This document shows positions 39,665 to 51,142 of a stretch of DNA of 64,000 nucleotides, in pieces. The translations under genes were made by a program, and so were the position numbers. Source of the stretch: Mansonella perstans (lineage: Eukaryota > Nematoda > Chromadorea > Rhabditida > Onchocercidae). Within the stretch, counting starts at the first letter, position 1. Each line of letters opens with the position of its first letter. A model generated the notes under the pieces. The model was not told the origin of the DNA, made no database searches, and was given only the letters and a program-made list of their open reading frames with translations. The stretch lies in NCBI GenBank assembly GCA_037074765.1, contig JBAMDO010000057.1, positions 310,001-374,000 of the forward strand, read 5' to 3'.

Positions 39665-42604
39665 ATGACATCAAAACGGGAGGTGTGTTATTATTTCCAT
39701 CATGATGTGCCAAATTTTCATTATGGTTCAAGACATCCAATGAAGCCACAACGATTAGCTGCACTTCATAGTTTAATTGTTAATTATGGTTTGCACAAAG
39801 AAATGCTTGTACTTACACCACCACGTGCATCAGCAATGGAGATTGAGCGATTTCATTCTAAGTAAAATATTTACATATCTTCAAATATTTCAGAAATTTT
39901 TATTGTAATTTTATCATTGTAACTTTATTATTGGTTCTTTTCAACGGAAGTTTAACATATATACATATTTTAGGAGCATTTTTTTTTGTCAATTCAATTA
40001 TCATTATTACATGCTAAACGTGCTATGATGCAAAATTAAATTTCGAAAAATAGTTTAAAATTATGCATAATTAACATTTTTTTTTTTCACACTTTATTTT
40101 CGCTAACATTTCTTTGAACAAATCATTCCAATTAATTTCTAACATTGGTTAACATTACTACAACTATTTTGTATTGAACATTTTACAATTAGAAAATAGC
40201 AATTTTCTCCTAACTAATTCTAATACATATTTTTATTATTATCTTATGATTAATCAAAATTATTTTAGAAATATGAAATCATTTTTGCTCATGCATTTTG
40301 CTTTTGTATTATATTCACATAAGTAAAATTGTACACAAATATAAAAAAAATGATCAAAAATTTACATTAATGATTTTGATAATTTGCAAAAGAAAATTTA
40401 GCTTACAAATGTTGAAATTGTAAATTTGCAGAGATTATGTGGATTTCCTTCAACGAGTATCACCTCGTACAGCTGATCAGTATGAAAGTCTTTTCTCACA
40501 GTATAATATTGGTGAAGATTGTCCAATTTTTGATGGAATTTTCGAATTTTGTTCCATTTATACAGGCGCTACACTTAGTGGTATAGTTCAAAGTTCATAA
40601 AGATAAGGATATTTTTAATATTTTTTCCTTTTAATTAAATTAGAAACAATTTATCGTATAATGTTTAGAATGTTTCATTAGTAACATTTTTGTAGGTGTT
40701 GCTCGCCTTAATCATGGTTTAAGTGATATTGCTATTAATTGGAGTGGTGGCCTTCATCATGCTAAAAAACGTGAAGCTTCAGGATTTTGTTATGTGAATG
40801 ATATTGTTATTGGAATTTTAGAATTGTTAAAATATCATGCTCGAGTACTTTATATTGATATAGATATCCATCACGGTGATGGAGTTCAAGTAATTTTTGT
40901 TGATAAATCTGTGAAAAAACCAAGAAATTTAGTGATTTTTGTCAAGAATACATTTATGCTGTTTTTTATTAATTTTTCTTATTAATTAATTTCTATTAGT
41001 TTTATTAATTTTTCTTTTTTTCTATTTGCATAATTTTTCCCAAAAAATATATTTGCAGGAAGCATTCTATTTGACTGATCGAGTGATGACTGTTTCGTTT
41101 CACAAGTATGGTAATTATTTTTTCCCAGGAACTGGCGACATGTATGATGTTGGGCAAGATAGTGGTCGTTATTATTCTGTGAACGTTCCTATGAAAGAAG
41201 GGATGGATGATGAAAGTGTGCTTTTTCATCTTTATAACGCAGTTATTTTGATTTCTTTAAGAAACAATACGCACAAATTTCATATTCGTTTTCAAATTAA
41301 GCAATCCAACGAAAGATTAAATTAAATTTTCACTTCTGCAATTAAACTCTTTTCAGATTATCATTCCTTATTCAAACCAGTCGTACGGGCCGTTATTGAT
41401 TGTTTCAATCCATCAGTTATTGTACTGCAATGCGGAGCTGATTCTCTAGGATGTGATCGCCTGGGGTGTTTTAACTTGAGTTTTTCCGGCCATGGGTTCA
41501 TTACTTCTATTTATTTAACAGATTCACATAATTATTGTATGCTTTCTATTATTATAAATAACTGTTTGCTATGAAAGTCAGTTATTTGCTGTATATGTGC
41601 CAGCACAAATTCTCGTGCAGTATTCTTAAATTTTCTTTTTCTTGAAACAGTTGCAGTAGTTACTCCTTCAGTTATTTAAATATCATTTTAGAGAATGCGT
41701 AGATTTTGTTCGCAGTTTGGGAATTCCAATGCTTACTGTTGGTGGTGGCGGATATACGTTACGTAACGTTGCACGGTGCTGGACATATGAAACTGCAATT
41801 CTCGTTGGCAAGAAAGATGAAATACCAGACGAAATCCCGAATAATACTGGTGATGTTTTAATTTGACCTGGAAATTCCAATTTCAAATTTTCGACGATAC
41901 CAATATTGGTATTTGGATATTTTGAGGGGTGTTTATAGTGTTTAAAATGTTTCTTTTCAGAATATCTACAGTTCTTTGCCCCTGAATTCACACTAAGACC
42001 GACACTGGCAAAAAGGCAGGAAAATCAAAATACCAAAGAAGTTTGTCGAATGAAATGAAATTCATTGTTCTTTTCTCTTCTTTTAAGAACATTGCAGTGA
42101 AAAAGCGTTATTCGGTGATATAGATTATATATTTGTATTACATTATTTCGATCTTTCCCTAAATTCGTTATTTATATATAAATGGTTGAAATGTAAGAAA
42201 TTTATAAGAACGCCACTTGAACTTATATTAGAATTTAAATGTATTTATCATTTCTATGAAAGGTTGGCATATTATTTTCTTCACAATTTTTAGTATATCA
42301 CTGCTCTTAAGCAAGAAGTATTGGATCATTTGAGGCAAATTCGTCATGCTCCTTCGGTCCAAATGCAAGCAGTACCACCCGATCTACTAGATCCTGATGA
42401 GGTACACTTCTTTTGCATTTTTTATGAATTTAAAGGACTATTGGCATCAAAGTATACATTACAAACCTATCAGTTCGAGGCTTAGTTTATTTTTTTCAGG
42501 TATTCTTTGCACAGGAATCTCCTCCAGATGTTCTTCCAACTGATAATGATTCAGATGGCGGTACATTTTTTGGTACCAATCCCGAAACTGATCACTCATC
42601 ATGA
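39665..42604 (+). CDS. HDAC3: class I histone deacetylase 3
   Basis: Nine exons (39665-39861, 40432-40580, 40696-40889, 41059-41215, 41357-41495, 41692-41849, 41961-42040, 42294-42401, 42500-42604) give 428 residues, the same length as human HDAC3. It removes acetyl groups from histone lysines as the catalytic core of NCoR/SMRT-type corepressor complexes. Visible active-site residues are His136-His137 (GGLHHAKK), metal ligands Asp172, His174 (DIDIHHGDG) and Asp261 ([12 protein letters not shown]), Tyr300 ([14 protein letters not shown]), and Arg267, the inositol-phosphate contact of the family. All catalytic residues are intact. The ATG is the first in frame; one lying 23 bases upstream runs into a stop. 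An AATAAA lies at 42797-42802. It follows ARID2 by 797 bp on the same strand. Confidence 0.98.
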
Positions 42605-43526
42605 TTTGCTAGTGCCTATTAGTATGGTGTCCAGAACCATTTCAGCACTCATTCTTTATGTTGCATCCCCAAAGATTAAACCTAATTCAAAGTATGGAAG
42701 AAAGGCAATCTACCATTTCCTATTGGAAAGTTTCAGTCTTTTTTTCGATATCAATTGTTCTTTCTACTTGTTTTATGTTTGTATATTAAATTTCAAAATA
42801 AATCTGACATCTTAAGACATGCTATCGCTCCATTTACCATATTCAAGCAAAAAACTCATATTTTGTTAAAAATATATTTTGGTTCCATTGATAATCCACA
42901 AAAAATAAAGAACACCGTGCAAATACAAAATGTCCTTCTTACGTAATTAAATTAAGTAAAAACCATACGCATTTTCGATAGCTATTCTTTAAAAATAAAA
43001 TCATGGAAAAATGCGAGTGAATGAAAAACACAGCCCTCATTTAAAAGACCGTCAAAATAGCTCTAAATTTCCAAATGAGGGAAAAGGTGCATACGAGGGG
43101 TCTAAATGGATAAATTAAAGAAGACAAGGGAAACATCCTCACAACTGAAAAGAATTTATAAAAAAAAACATTACCCATAATTACTTCTTTGATATTTGAT
43201 TGCGATACAAACGATTTAGCTGTTTATTTCCTCCACCTGTTCCGTTAACAACAACAAAACAATTTATACCAAGAAATAATTCTAAATAAGTGATGCGCAG
43301 CCTTAATATCCCGCAATGATGCACGAATATTATACCTTTTGTTTAGAGTATTTGTTAACTCTAATGACAAAAGATTATTACAATAAATGGCTTTAGAGAG
43401 ATAGACATAAAACGTAAGTGACTAAGTCAAAAGGATTTTGATGTACTGTTACAGAACAGTTTGAGAAAAATCCTGTCCCCAAAAATCTGAATAAGTTTCA
43501 TTCTGGTCAGTGATCGTGAACGTTTT
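42605..43526. other. 3' intergenic region between convergent HDAC3 and NADK2
   Basis: Contains the HDAC3 3' UTR with AATAAA at 42797-42802 and the NADK2 3' UTR. No other gene is seen. Confidence 0.5.
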
Positions 43527-46500
43527 TCATCGAAATACGACTGTTTTCAGCGCATCTTCAGGATGAATCTGAAAATTTACTGTAAAATAAGGCAATGAAA
43601 TTTTTATAAGAGGAAACTATCTACAATATACAAAGAAGCCGAATATTCATAAATGTTGACTGGAAAATATTCAGTATACTTGCTAATTTTTTATGTTGGC
43701 TTTGCTGCTATAGGATGCTTCAGTGCTATCATCGATATGGAAAAAACATTTAGTATTTCTATTAAAATTTGAAAGATATAACGCTAAGTATTTCTTTGCA
43801 TTTATCTTCTTTGAAAAATAATCAAATCTGTATAGTGATGTATGAAAATAGCGATTACATAATGTAAACAGTTTGATATCCATCAAAAATGAACGATTGA
43901 TATTTAGAGAGCCGATACTGGATAACAAATATTTTTAGCGATAATTTGATGTGCAAAGGAGTATAATAAAAATGCAACCTCAAGAACTGCTTCAGCACCA
44001 TCGTTAAATTTGTAAGCAACTCGACCATCAATAACCAAATGAGCATCATAACATCGTGAATGCAGTCGTAAACGCTTCACTAGTCCTCGAGGTGGGAACT
44101 CTGGATACGTTGCATTATATATTGGATTGCGAACGCAATAAGCCATATCTGCAAAACGCACTGCAATAAATATGATGTAAAATAAAGATATAGCAAATTC
44201 ATATTTAAAAAATCACATCAACAAGAATAGTTAAAGGGAAAATTACTTTCACAATCTGGAGTGAATAACAAACGACTATTATAAATGTCCCGAATCCTCC
44301 GAATTAATGATTTATCTGCTCCTAATGTCGTACTAGAGATCTCTTTCGACGCGATATCCAGAATACTAGATACACAGTGGTCAGTCATTTTATTTATATT
44401 GAAATACCAAGAAGTCGAACCAGATCCTGAAATTTTGTCAAAAAATATGAATCTTGGCGGAAAAAATTAACATGTTAACATCTTAGAGCATAAAAATTCT
44501 AATGATAATACGATGAAGCACACAAAAAATAAAAGAGAGAAAAAAACTATGCGTTACTTTGCATTATGACTTATTTTCATATATGGCTGCTCCTTTAAAA
44601 GTTGCTATCTAACCAGAATTTAATAACTGATCTTTCAGAAATTGAAAGATACGCAATATCCTCTCCTCTACTTTGTGCTTGGAATTCCTCAAGGATTTTT
44701 AAAAAGTTAAGGATATTCCATTAAAATATTTACTAGCATTTTGGGTTAATGGAAAAGATTTCGGAGATATTGAATCTGTAAAAATCAAACCTGTACATAC
44801 TATAACACCGCTGCTTTTCTGTTTTACCATCTCACTATCATCACATTGAATTTCATAGTAAGAGACACGTGATGACAAACTCTCTCCGATAAAAACATCA
44901 TTTAAAGCCAATTCCGACAACACATTTACATGTCCTTTAGCGGTGTTTTCCGATTTTCTGTTTGATCTCAATATTTTCCTGAGATCCGCGTTAATATATT
45001 TAACAAAAAAATATCAATGATACAACACCATTTAAAAGCTTAAAAAAATGCTACATACATTTACTGCTATGTGAAATGTGTACGAATGGTGACGGCGGAT
45101 AAAAATTCCGCAAGCAAAAATGAAGCGAAATGTGGAGCGGATAAATCATACTGCTTATTTGTTTTATGAACAGAGAGTTGCTCTTCATGCAAATAAAATA
45201 GTTCAATATCTCCAACATTCCCTTCCAAACGTATGCGTATACGCTGTCGATATAACCACCTGAAGCCTTTCATTAAAATACAACTGCATTTGAGAACTTA
45301 TGATTGCAGAAAAATTATAAGTTTACTTAAATTGCAATCTGATTTATACCGGTTATTTTTTTAATTACAATTCCTATCACTGAGGAAAGATAAAAGAATG
45401 TTTTTTTTTTCCTTTTTTTTCCACTGCTCTAAGATTAACAGAAAGTGAGGAAAAAATGTAATCGATTAATACAAGAATAGTAAGAAAGTAAAGGATCCCG
45501 CATCAAACTTCATTAAGAGCTAGTCAAAATCATAAAATCTGTGAGATATCTGAATGGAATAATGAGCTCAAAAACGGATTTTTAAAAAGTGAATCTTTAA
45601 CAAAACAAAAAGTTTTAGTTTTCAAAATGCATCTTTAGTACCTGAAATCACCAGCAAATAATCGTTTTAAGGCATCTCTGATATACTCGTGCGACATTTT
45701 CTTCAACAAACAAAGATAGCCTTCAGAGCTAAAACTGGAATCATTGCATTGGACAAGAAAGATATGAAAGAAGAGGGAATGAAACTGCAAAGTATTGCGT
45801 CAGTGTTACTTCATGCGTACTACTTTCATTTTGTCAGTACGTCAGACTAACGTTTCATGAAGAACTACATAGTTTAAATTCAAACTTCAAATCCTGCGAA
45901 GGAAGGACACCAAAAATTAACTACTATAAATCTCAACAATATTTAAAATATTATCAAATTTTAACCCCTTAGGATCCGTATTTATCCCTATCACAGGTTT
46001 TTCTGTTGATAAAATTCTTGAAGCTGCATGCAGAAACGTCCCATCACCACCCGCAGAAAATATAGCATCAGCCCAAGAAACTGCAGCATCATTGTAATCA
46101 AATTTCTGTACTGTTCGAGTTTCGATACCATAAGCTCTGAGATTATATATTGAATTAGTGATGAGCAAAACAATCGGATGAAGCATTCAAACTTGCACGA
46201 AATCTTTTCAAAAAGTCAAATGAAAAAAAAAAAAAAAACCTTGTAACTTTATTTATAAGCAGATAATTATGATCGTACGTGGTTAAATAATAAACTCAAG
46301 CTAAAAAATAATATACCGACCTTAGTTCATCTATCACGATATTTAAAAACTGATAGTGCTCATCATACCGCCTTCGAAGTCTTTCATAGTTAGATCCTCG
46401 TCGCGCCAGCTTCAATGAAAAAAAAAAAAAAAAAAACGTGATTTTAAGAAACAAAAATCGGTCTCGCTACTTTTAAATGAGAAAAAGCAAAGCAAAAATG

Positions 46501-47049
46501 TAGGCACCAATAAATTTTACCGCTTTTTTCAGTTGAGTTTCATTAAGAAATGGATGAGTTCGCCTTTCATATTCTAATCGCGTTAATTTGGACAGAATCA
46601 GAATCTTTTTAGGTTTGAAAACACACTTCTGAAACATTATAAATTAATTGTTCAAATTGTAGAATATCAACAAATACTGTAGGATGCAAAAATACACAAC
46701 TAATTACATCATGTAATCATGAAATCAAAAATCTCATAAAAAGGAGACTAATAAAAAGAGATTTAGAAATAAAGATAATAACAAAGCTTACTGAATTCAA
46801 AGTTCGAATAGACCTGATATATAAACTATTCACTTATCAATATTTCTTCAATTCTTTAACCTTTTTTTAAATGAAAAAATACGAACAAACCTTGTCGGAT
46901 ATACTGGAATTATCGTTAATTTGAGCTTTTATTCCTGCATTACATGCTTGAACAGTGCTATCCATATTGATGCCAAAGAATGATACTGCAACGAAACGCG
47001 TCGATAGTGAATTACTGATAACCGGAAATTTCTGCACAATTCGTTTCAT
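43527..47049 (-). CDS. NADK2: mitochondrial NAD kinase 2
   Basis: Ten exons, 5' to 3': 47049-46891, 46628-46521, 46409-46321, 46136-45966, 45728-45642, 45259-45152, 44978-44791, 44426-44247, 44160-43979, 43568-43527. They give 437 residues, close to human NADK2 (442). The enzyme phosphorylates NAD to NADP in the mitochondrial matrix. The kinase GGDG motif is at residues 148-151 (ADAIFSAGGDGTFLHAAS), followed by PVIGINTDPKGSEGYLCL, the family FRWLYRQRIRIRLEG block, ALNDVFIGESLSSR, KQKSSGVIVCTGSGS and FNDGAEAVLE. The N-terminus (MKRIVQKFPVISNSLSTRF) is basic, hydroxylated and free of acids, as expected for a mitochondrial presequence. All introns are GT-AG. It is divergent from UBE2G1. Confidence 0.95.
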
Positions 47050-48254
47050 TTGTTTTCGATATAATTTTAAAAACAGCGATTGAAATAACGATGTATGGTA
47101 GCATAAGTGCAGTGAAAGTGCATGTTGTAATGACTTGTTGCTGCAACTAATTTACCTTTAATTATCATCATAAAAGGTAATTTTTGTATGATAAAATCAA
47201 AGAACTATCGGGAAATTCAATCACCACAAATAAAAAAAACCCCACAGTGACTAAAACCCAAATATCGATATGAAATGAGAAAGACACACATACACACTAA
47301 TGTAGCAGCATTCCTTACAACTATAATCATTGGTTTCTCTCAAAGCATTGGGTAAATAGAAGCGACATTATATTCAATGGTAAAAGTGAAATATGCCATT
47401 GAAATTTAATTTCAATGAAAGCAACATTTCAATGTTTAATTAGTCATGCAATTAGTTTTCCATAAAAAAAAAAAAAAAAAAAAAAAAAGAGGAATAGAGA
47501 AATTTCTTTGCAATATTTAGCTTATTTGTAAATCAAAAAGTAATTTCATCTAGAAAAGAAAATTGAATTGAAATAATTTTTGAAAAAATTGATTTTTTTT
47601 TGTGAGACGAGTTCAAAGTTCACAGAAAGAATACGTGGAAAAAGTAGAGCAAACAAAAAGTACAAAAGAGAGAGAAAGATTAAATAAGTTAACACAAAGA
47701 TCAATATGTATGAGAATAAAACATTGCAATGAATGTAATACAGGTAAACTATTAGCTATATGTATGATCTATATTGGTCAAGTATGAATTGATCTAGATG
47801 GATTTGTTGGTTGATCTAAAGCCCAATCGCTTCCGAATACTATGTTGCACAGTATAATTACTCACCGAATGACCGAATGGAATGACCGGAATGACCGGAA
47901 GGTATGATGTATCTGCAAACCGGACCGTACCCATATCTCTACAATCTCCGTTTGCCAAAATCGGATCTTTTATAAACTGTGGACTTTTCTGCATGCTCGA
48001 CAATCCCTGTTTCTTTCTTTCTTTCTTTCTTTCTTTGCTTTCTCCTTTTCTCTTCACTTCGTCCTTTCTTCATTCTCTTTCTTTCTTTCTTTCCTCATTC
48101 TCTTTCTTTCCTACCTATTCTCTCATTTTCCTCTATCTCTGTTTCTCTATGCAAGCATCAAGTTAGAGTTTGCTTATAAAATTAATTTTCATTTAATCAT
48201 TTGAAAAATATATAAAATGTAAATTTCTGCAACATTGAAACATTTATTAGAAAG
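47050..48254. promoter_or_regulatory. shared upstream region of divergent NADK2 and UBE2G1
   Basis: About 1.2 kb separates the two start codons. It holds a 25-base A tract (47464-47488), a less AT-rich block with repeated GAATGACCGGAATGACCGGAA-like units near 47868-47900, and a CTTT-rich tract (48010-48135). Promoter function is inferred from position only. Confidence 0.4.
48010..48135. repeat. CTTT-rich microsatellite/pyrimidine tract
   Basis: Runs of CTTT at about 48011-48036 and 48076-48096, continuing as C/T-rich sequence to about 48135. It lies 120-245 bases upstream of the UBE2G1 start. Confidence 0.9.
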
Positions 48255-49696
48255 ATGAAGCGTGAAAAGGTTGCACCACGAATGAGTATCAATATGACGT
48301 CGCAATCAGCGCTTTTATTGAAAAAACAACTTCAAGGTTTGAATTAAATGAATGATATTTCAATAAGTCATAGAAAAATTTAAAATGTTTTATTTAATTT
48401 CAAATTTAAAATTTACAAATTAAATTATTTCGAAGCGTAACGATATAAATTCAATTTCAGCAAAATATTTAAAAACTTTATCAAGAAATCAACTTATATA
48501 GGATAACTTTTGTTACATCGCAGTTTGTTCCTGTATTATTTTTGTTTTTCTACACAACATTGTTTATACGGAATGTATTTTTATTCAGCATAATATTCAA
48601 TTCATTCAATTTAGCAAGAATAAATGAAATTGTTGAAAATTATTCTTTGCAGATTTGAAACAATCACCAGTGGAAGGATTTTCAGCTGGCCTTCGTGGTG
48701 ATATTGAAGATATTTACAAATGGGAAGTGGTTGTACTTGGCCCACCAGATACACCGTAGTAAATTGTCTTTTTAAATTTTTGTTCAAAAATTGTCCTCCT
48801 ATCTTTCTCAACAATTTTTCTTCCAAGTTTTCAAATTTTGAATTCAATGTAGTGTTATTAGATCCAACAAAGATAATCAAAAGTGATCTATGATTATCAA
48901 TAAAAATTCACAAATTCATTGCGTGAAGTATTCCAAAGCATACTTTTAGTGAAGGTGGAGTATTCCGTGCTACGCTCGATTTTCCGGTCGATTATCCACA
49001 ACATCCACCAAAGATGCGATTTTTATCAAAAATTTGGCATCCTAACAGTATGCGTCTATTGTTTTACATTGTCGAAAAAGTGGGATTTTGAATAAAATTT
49101 GAGAAACTAATCGAACATTTATTTTTAATGCACCGTTTGCTGTTTGAATTATTACAAATATGATTAATAATTTGCATATAAAATTTATAAACTTTTAGTA
49201 GACACCGATGGTAATGTTTGTATATCAATCCTTCATGAACCAGGCGATGATCGTTTTGGTTATGAAAGGCCGGAGGAGCGTTGGCTACCGGTTCATACAG
49301 TTGAAACCATTTTGCTATCAGTGATATCTATGCTCGCCGATCCTAATTACGAATCGCCTGCTAATGTTGATGCTGCCGTATGTTAATATTTTAAATACAA
49401 CTACTAAGTGTGAAAATTAACTGATAAGATAGCGATAAAATATCATTGTGGATCTGAATCTATCCACTTCATTTTGGTCATCTTTCAATTTCCAACTTTT
49501 TTGCTTTTTCTCAAATATTTCCATGAGTCTATAAGTAAAGTTCTATTTAAGTTAGATTATGATACTTGATTTCTAAGCAGTGAAACATTTTGCAAACAAA
49601 TTTTCTGAAATATTCCAGAAAATGCTTCGTGAAAATTATCCAGCATTTAAAAAGAAAGTCGCTGAATGCGTACGTAGAACTCAAGAAGAAACTTAA
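48255..49696 (+). CDS. UBE2G1: ubiquitin-conjugating enzyme E2 G1
   Basis: Five exons (48255-48336, 48653-48758, 48950-49047, 49199-49377, 49619-49696) give 180 residues. It is the UBE2G1 (worm ubc-7) type of E2, which transfers ubiquitin from E1 to substrates and favours Lys48 chains. It shows HPN at residues 93-95, catalytic Cys103 in DGNVCISILHEP, and the acidic-loop insertion GDDRFGYERPEERWLP that marks the G-type/Cdc34-type E2s. The end of exon 2 was set at the second GT (48759) because that restores the family sequence P-Y-E-G-G. The model starts at the first ATG after a TTTATTAG acceptor; this adds 13 residues before MTSQSALLLKKQL, which matches the human N-terminus and could be the true start. 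Confidence 0.96.
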
Positions 49697-50685
49697 TGAT
49701 AAAATATTCTCATGTTATATCATTATGAATTGGAAATTCATCGTACGATTCATCGAATATAAATTTTTATATCAATTTTATGAGTTTATGAAATGAATCG
49801 ATAAATATGCGATTTCATGGCAAAAAGGCATATAAGCGCATAGTTTTTTTCTCAATCCATTGAAATGAGTTCATTCCAAACAATAGTTTTCTTTCATTTC
49901 AAAATTGTTCCATTCTTGAGATTGAAATCATGAAACACTGTTGGTAGAAAAATACGATCGGTTTTTTGTATCATTAATCATTTAAACAAAAAAGCAAACA
50001 AAATTATATTATAATTTTCTCATTACAAAATCACTGCGCTAAGGTTTTATTAACTTTTTTAACGCTTTCAAAGTTGCAGTGCGTAACGTATGATCAGTGT
50101 AAATCTCAGCAACAAAAATTCATTTTAAAATCGTTGTTTGTGTGTATGTGTGTGAATGCAAAAGAAATGCAATCAGTTCTTGCACCTTACTTCTAAAACA
50201 ATATCATATAACAGTCGAAATTATCAGGGAAATATGATAAGGAATAAAAGGAGAGAAATAATGGTGGCCAATTAAATGTGTAAACACACTTTTAGCAGTA
50301 GTTTCCTTTTCAAAAATGATGATAAATTAAAAAGGTATGAAAATGACAAAACAAGCTGTTGTTGTAGTAATACTAAATGGATTCAATTAGTAATGAGAAA
50401 AATATTTGTTAACATGCTAGAAGGGAATATCATTGTACTAAAACAGATTCAAGAACACGTTTGAAGTAGTTATAAGGGTTAGAAGGGATAAGGAAAATGG
50501 TTAAAGGGATAAAAAAAATTCTGTTCTGTTTACCTGTTCAGTATCAGAGAAAAACTACGGCAGTTGCACCGTTTAAATTCAGCAATTTTAGCAGAAGTGA
50601 AGAAATATAGGAAATTGAGTAGTTGTCCATTGTATTTCTGTTGTTCTTAATTATCGGCGAAACAAGTTACTCACTCCTCTCTTAT

Positions 50686-50798
50686 AATTCCTCTTCAAAA
50701 CTTTCAAAAACACTATTTTGATAAGAACTAGAGATTGCAGTAATTCCTCTTCAAAATTTTCAAAAACACTACTTTGATAAGACACTAGAGATTGCAGT
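50686..50798. repeat. 56-bp tandem duplication
   Basis: Two near-identical units begin AATTCCTCTTCAAAA and end CTAGAGATTGCAGT, starting at 50686 and 50742, with a few substitutions and one small indel. Confidence 0.9.
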
Positions 50799-50805
50799 GT
50801 CGATA

Positions 50806-50880
50806 AACAGTAGATATAGTAGTGACGGTAGAAATAGTAATAGTAATAATAGTGGTAGTAATAGTAGTAGTACTACTATT
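50806..50880. repeat. AGT/AAT trinucleotide-rich tract
   Basis: Imperfect run of AGT and AAT triplets (for example AGTAATAGTAATAATAGTGG). The open frame across it (Asn/Ser-rich) is a by-product of the repeat. Confidence 0.8.
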
Positions 50881-51027
50881 GCTGTGGCAATAGCGGATCT
50901 TACTGGTAGTACGGCAACGGCAATGGCAGTAGTTGAAATACCAATATTAATAGTGATTGTTTACATAAATTTTTGGTAGAATTATTTTATATATTAGAAT
51001 TTGAAATGAAAAAAGTCAATTCAAGGT

Positions 51028-51093
51028 TCAGTTGATTGTTTTCGTAGGTGTATTAAAAAGTCAGTTGATTGTTATCGTAGGTGTATTAAAAGA
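51028..51093. repeat. 33-bp tandem duplication
   Basis: Two copies of TCAGTTGATTGTTTTCGTAG followed by GTGTATTAAAA, at 51028 and 51061, nearly identical. Confidence 0.85.
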
Positions 51094-51142
51094 AGTATCA
51101 CTGAAGAATTAGAAGACGGAAAAGTAAGACGCTGATGCTCGG

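Larger units (their letters stand above)
49697..51142. other. intergenic region with short duplications
   Basis: No gene seen. It holds a 56-bp tandem duplication (50686-50798), a trinucleotide-rich tract (about 50806-50880) and a 33-bp tandem duplication (51028-51093), the last ending 50 bases before the start of the DB-module gene. Confidence 0.5.

Noticed and set aside
47794..48166. Open frames on both strands over the CTTT tract
   Set aside because: Low-complexity Lys/Arg or Ser/Phe/Leu peptides produced by the pyrimidine tract.
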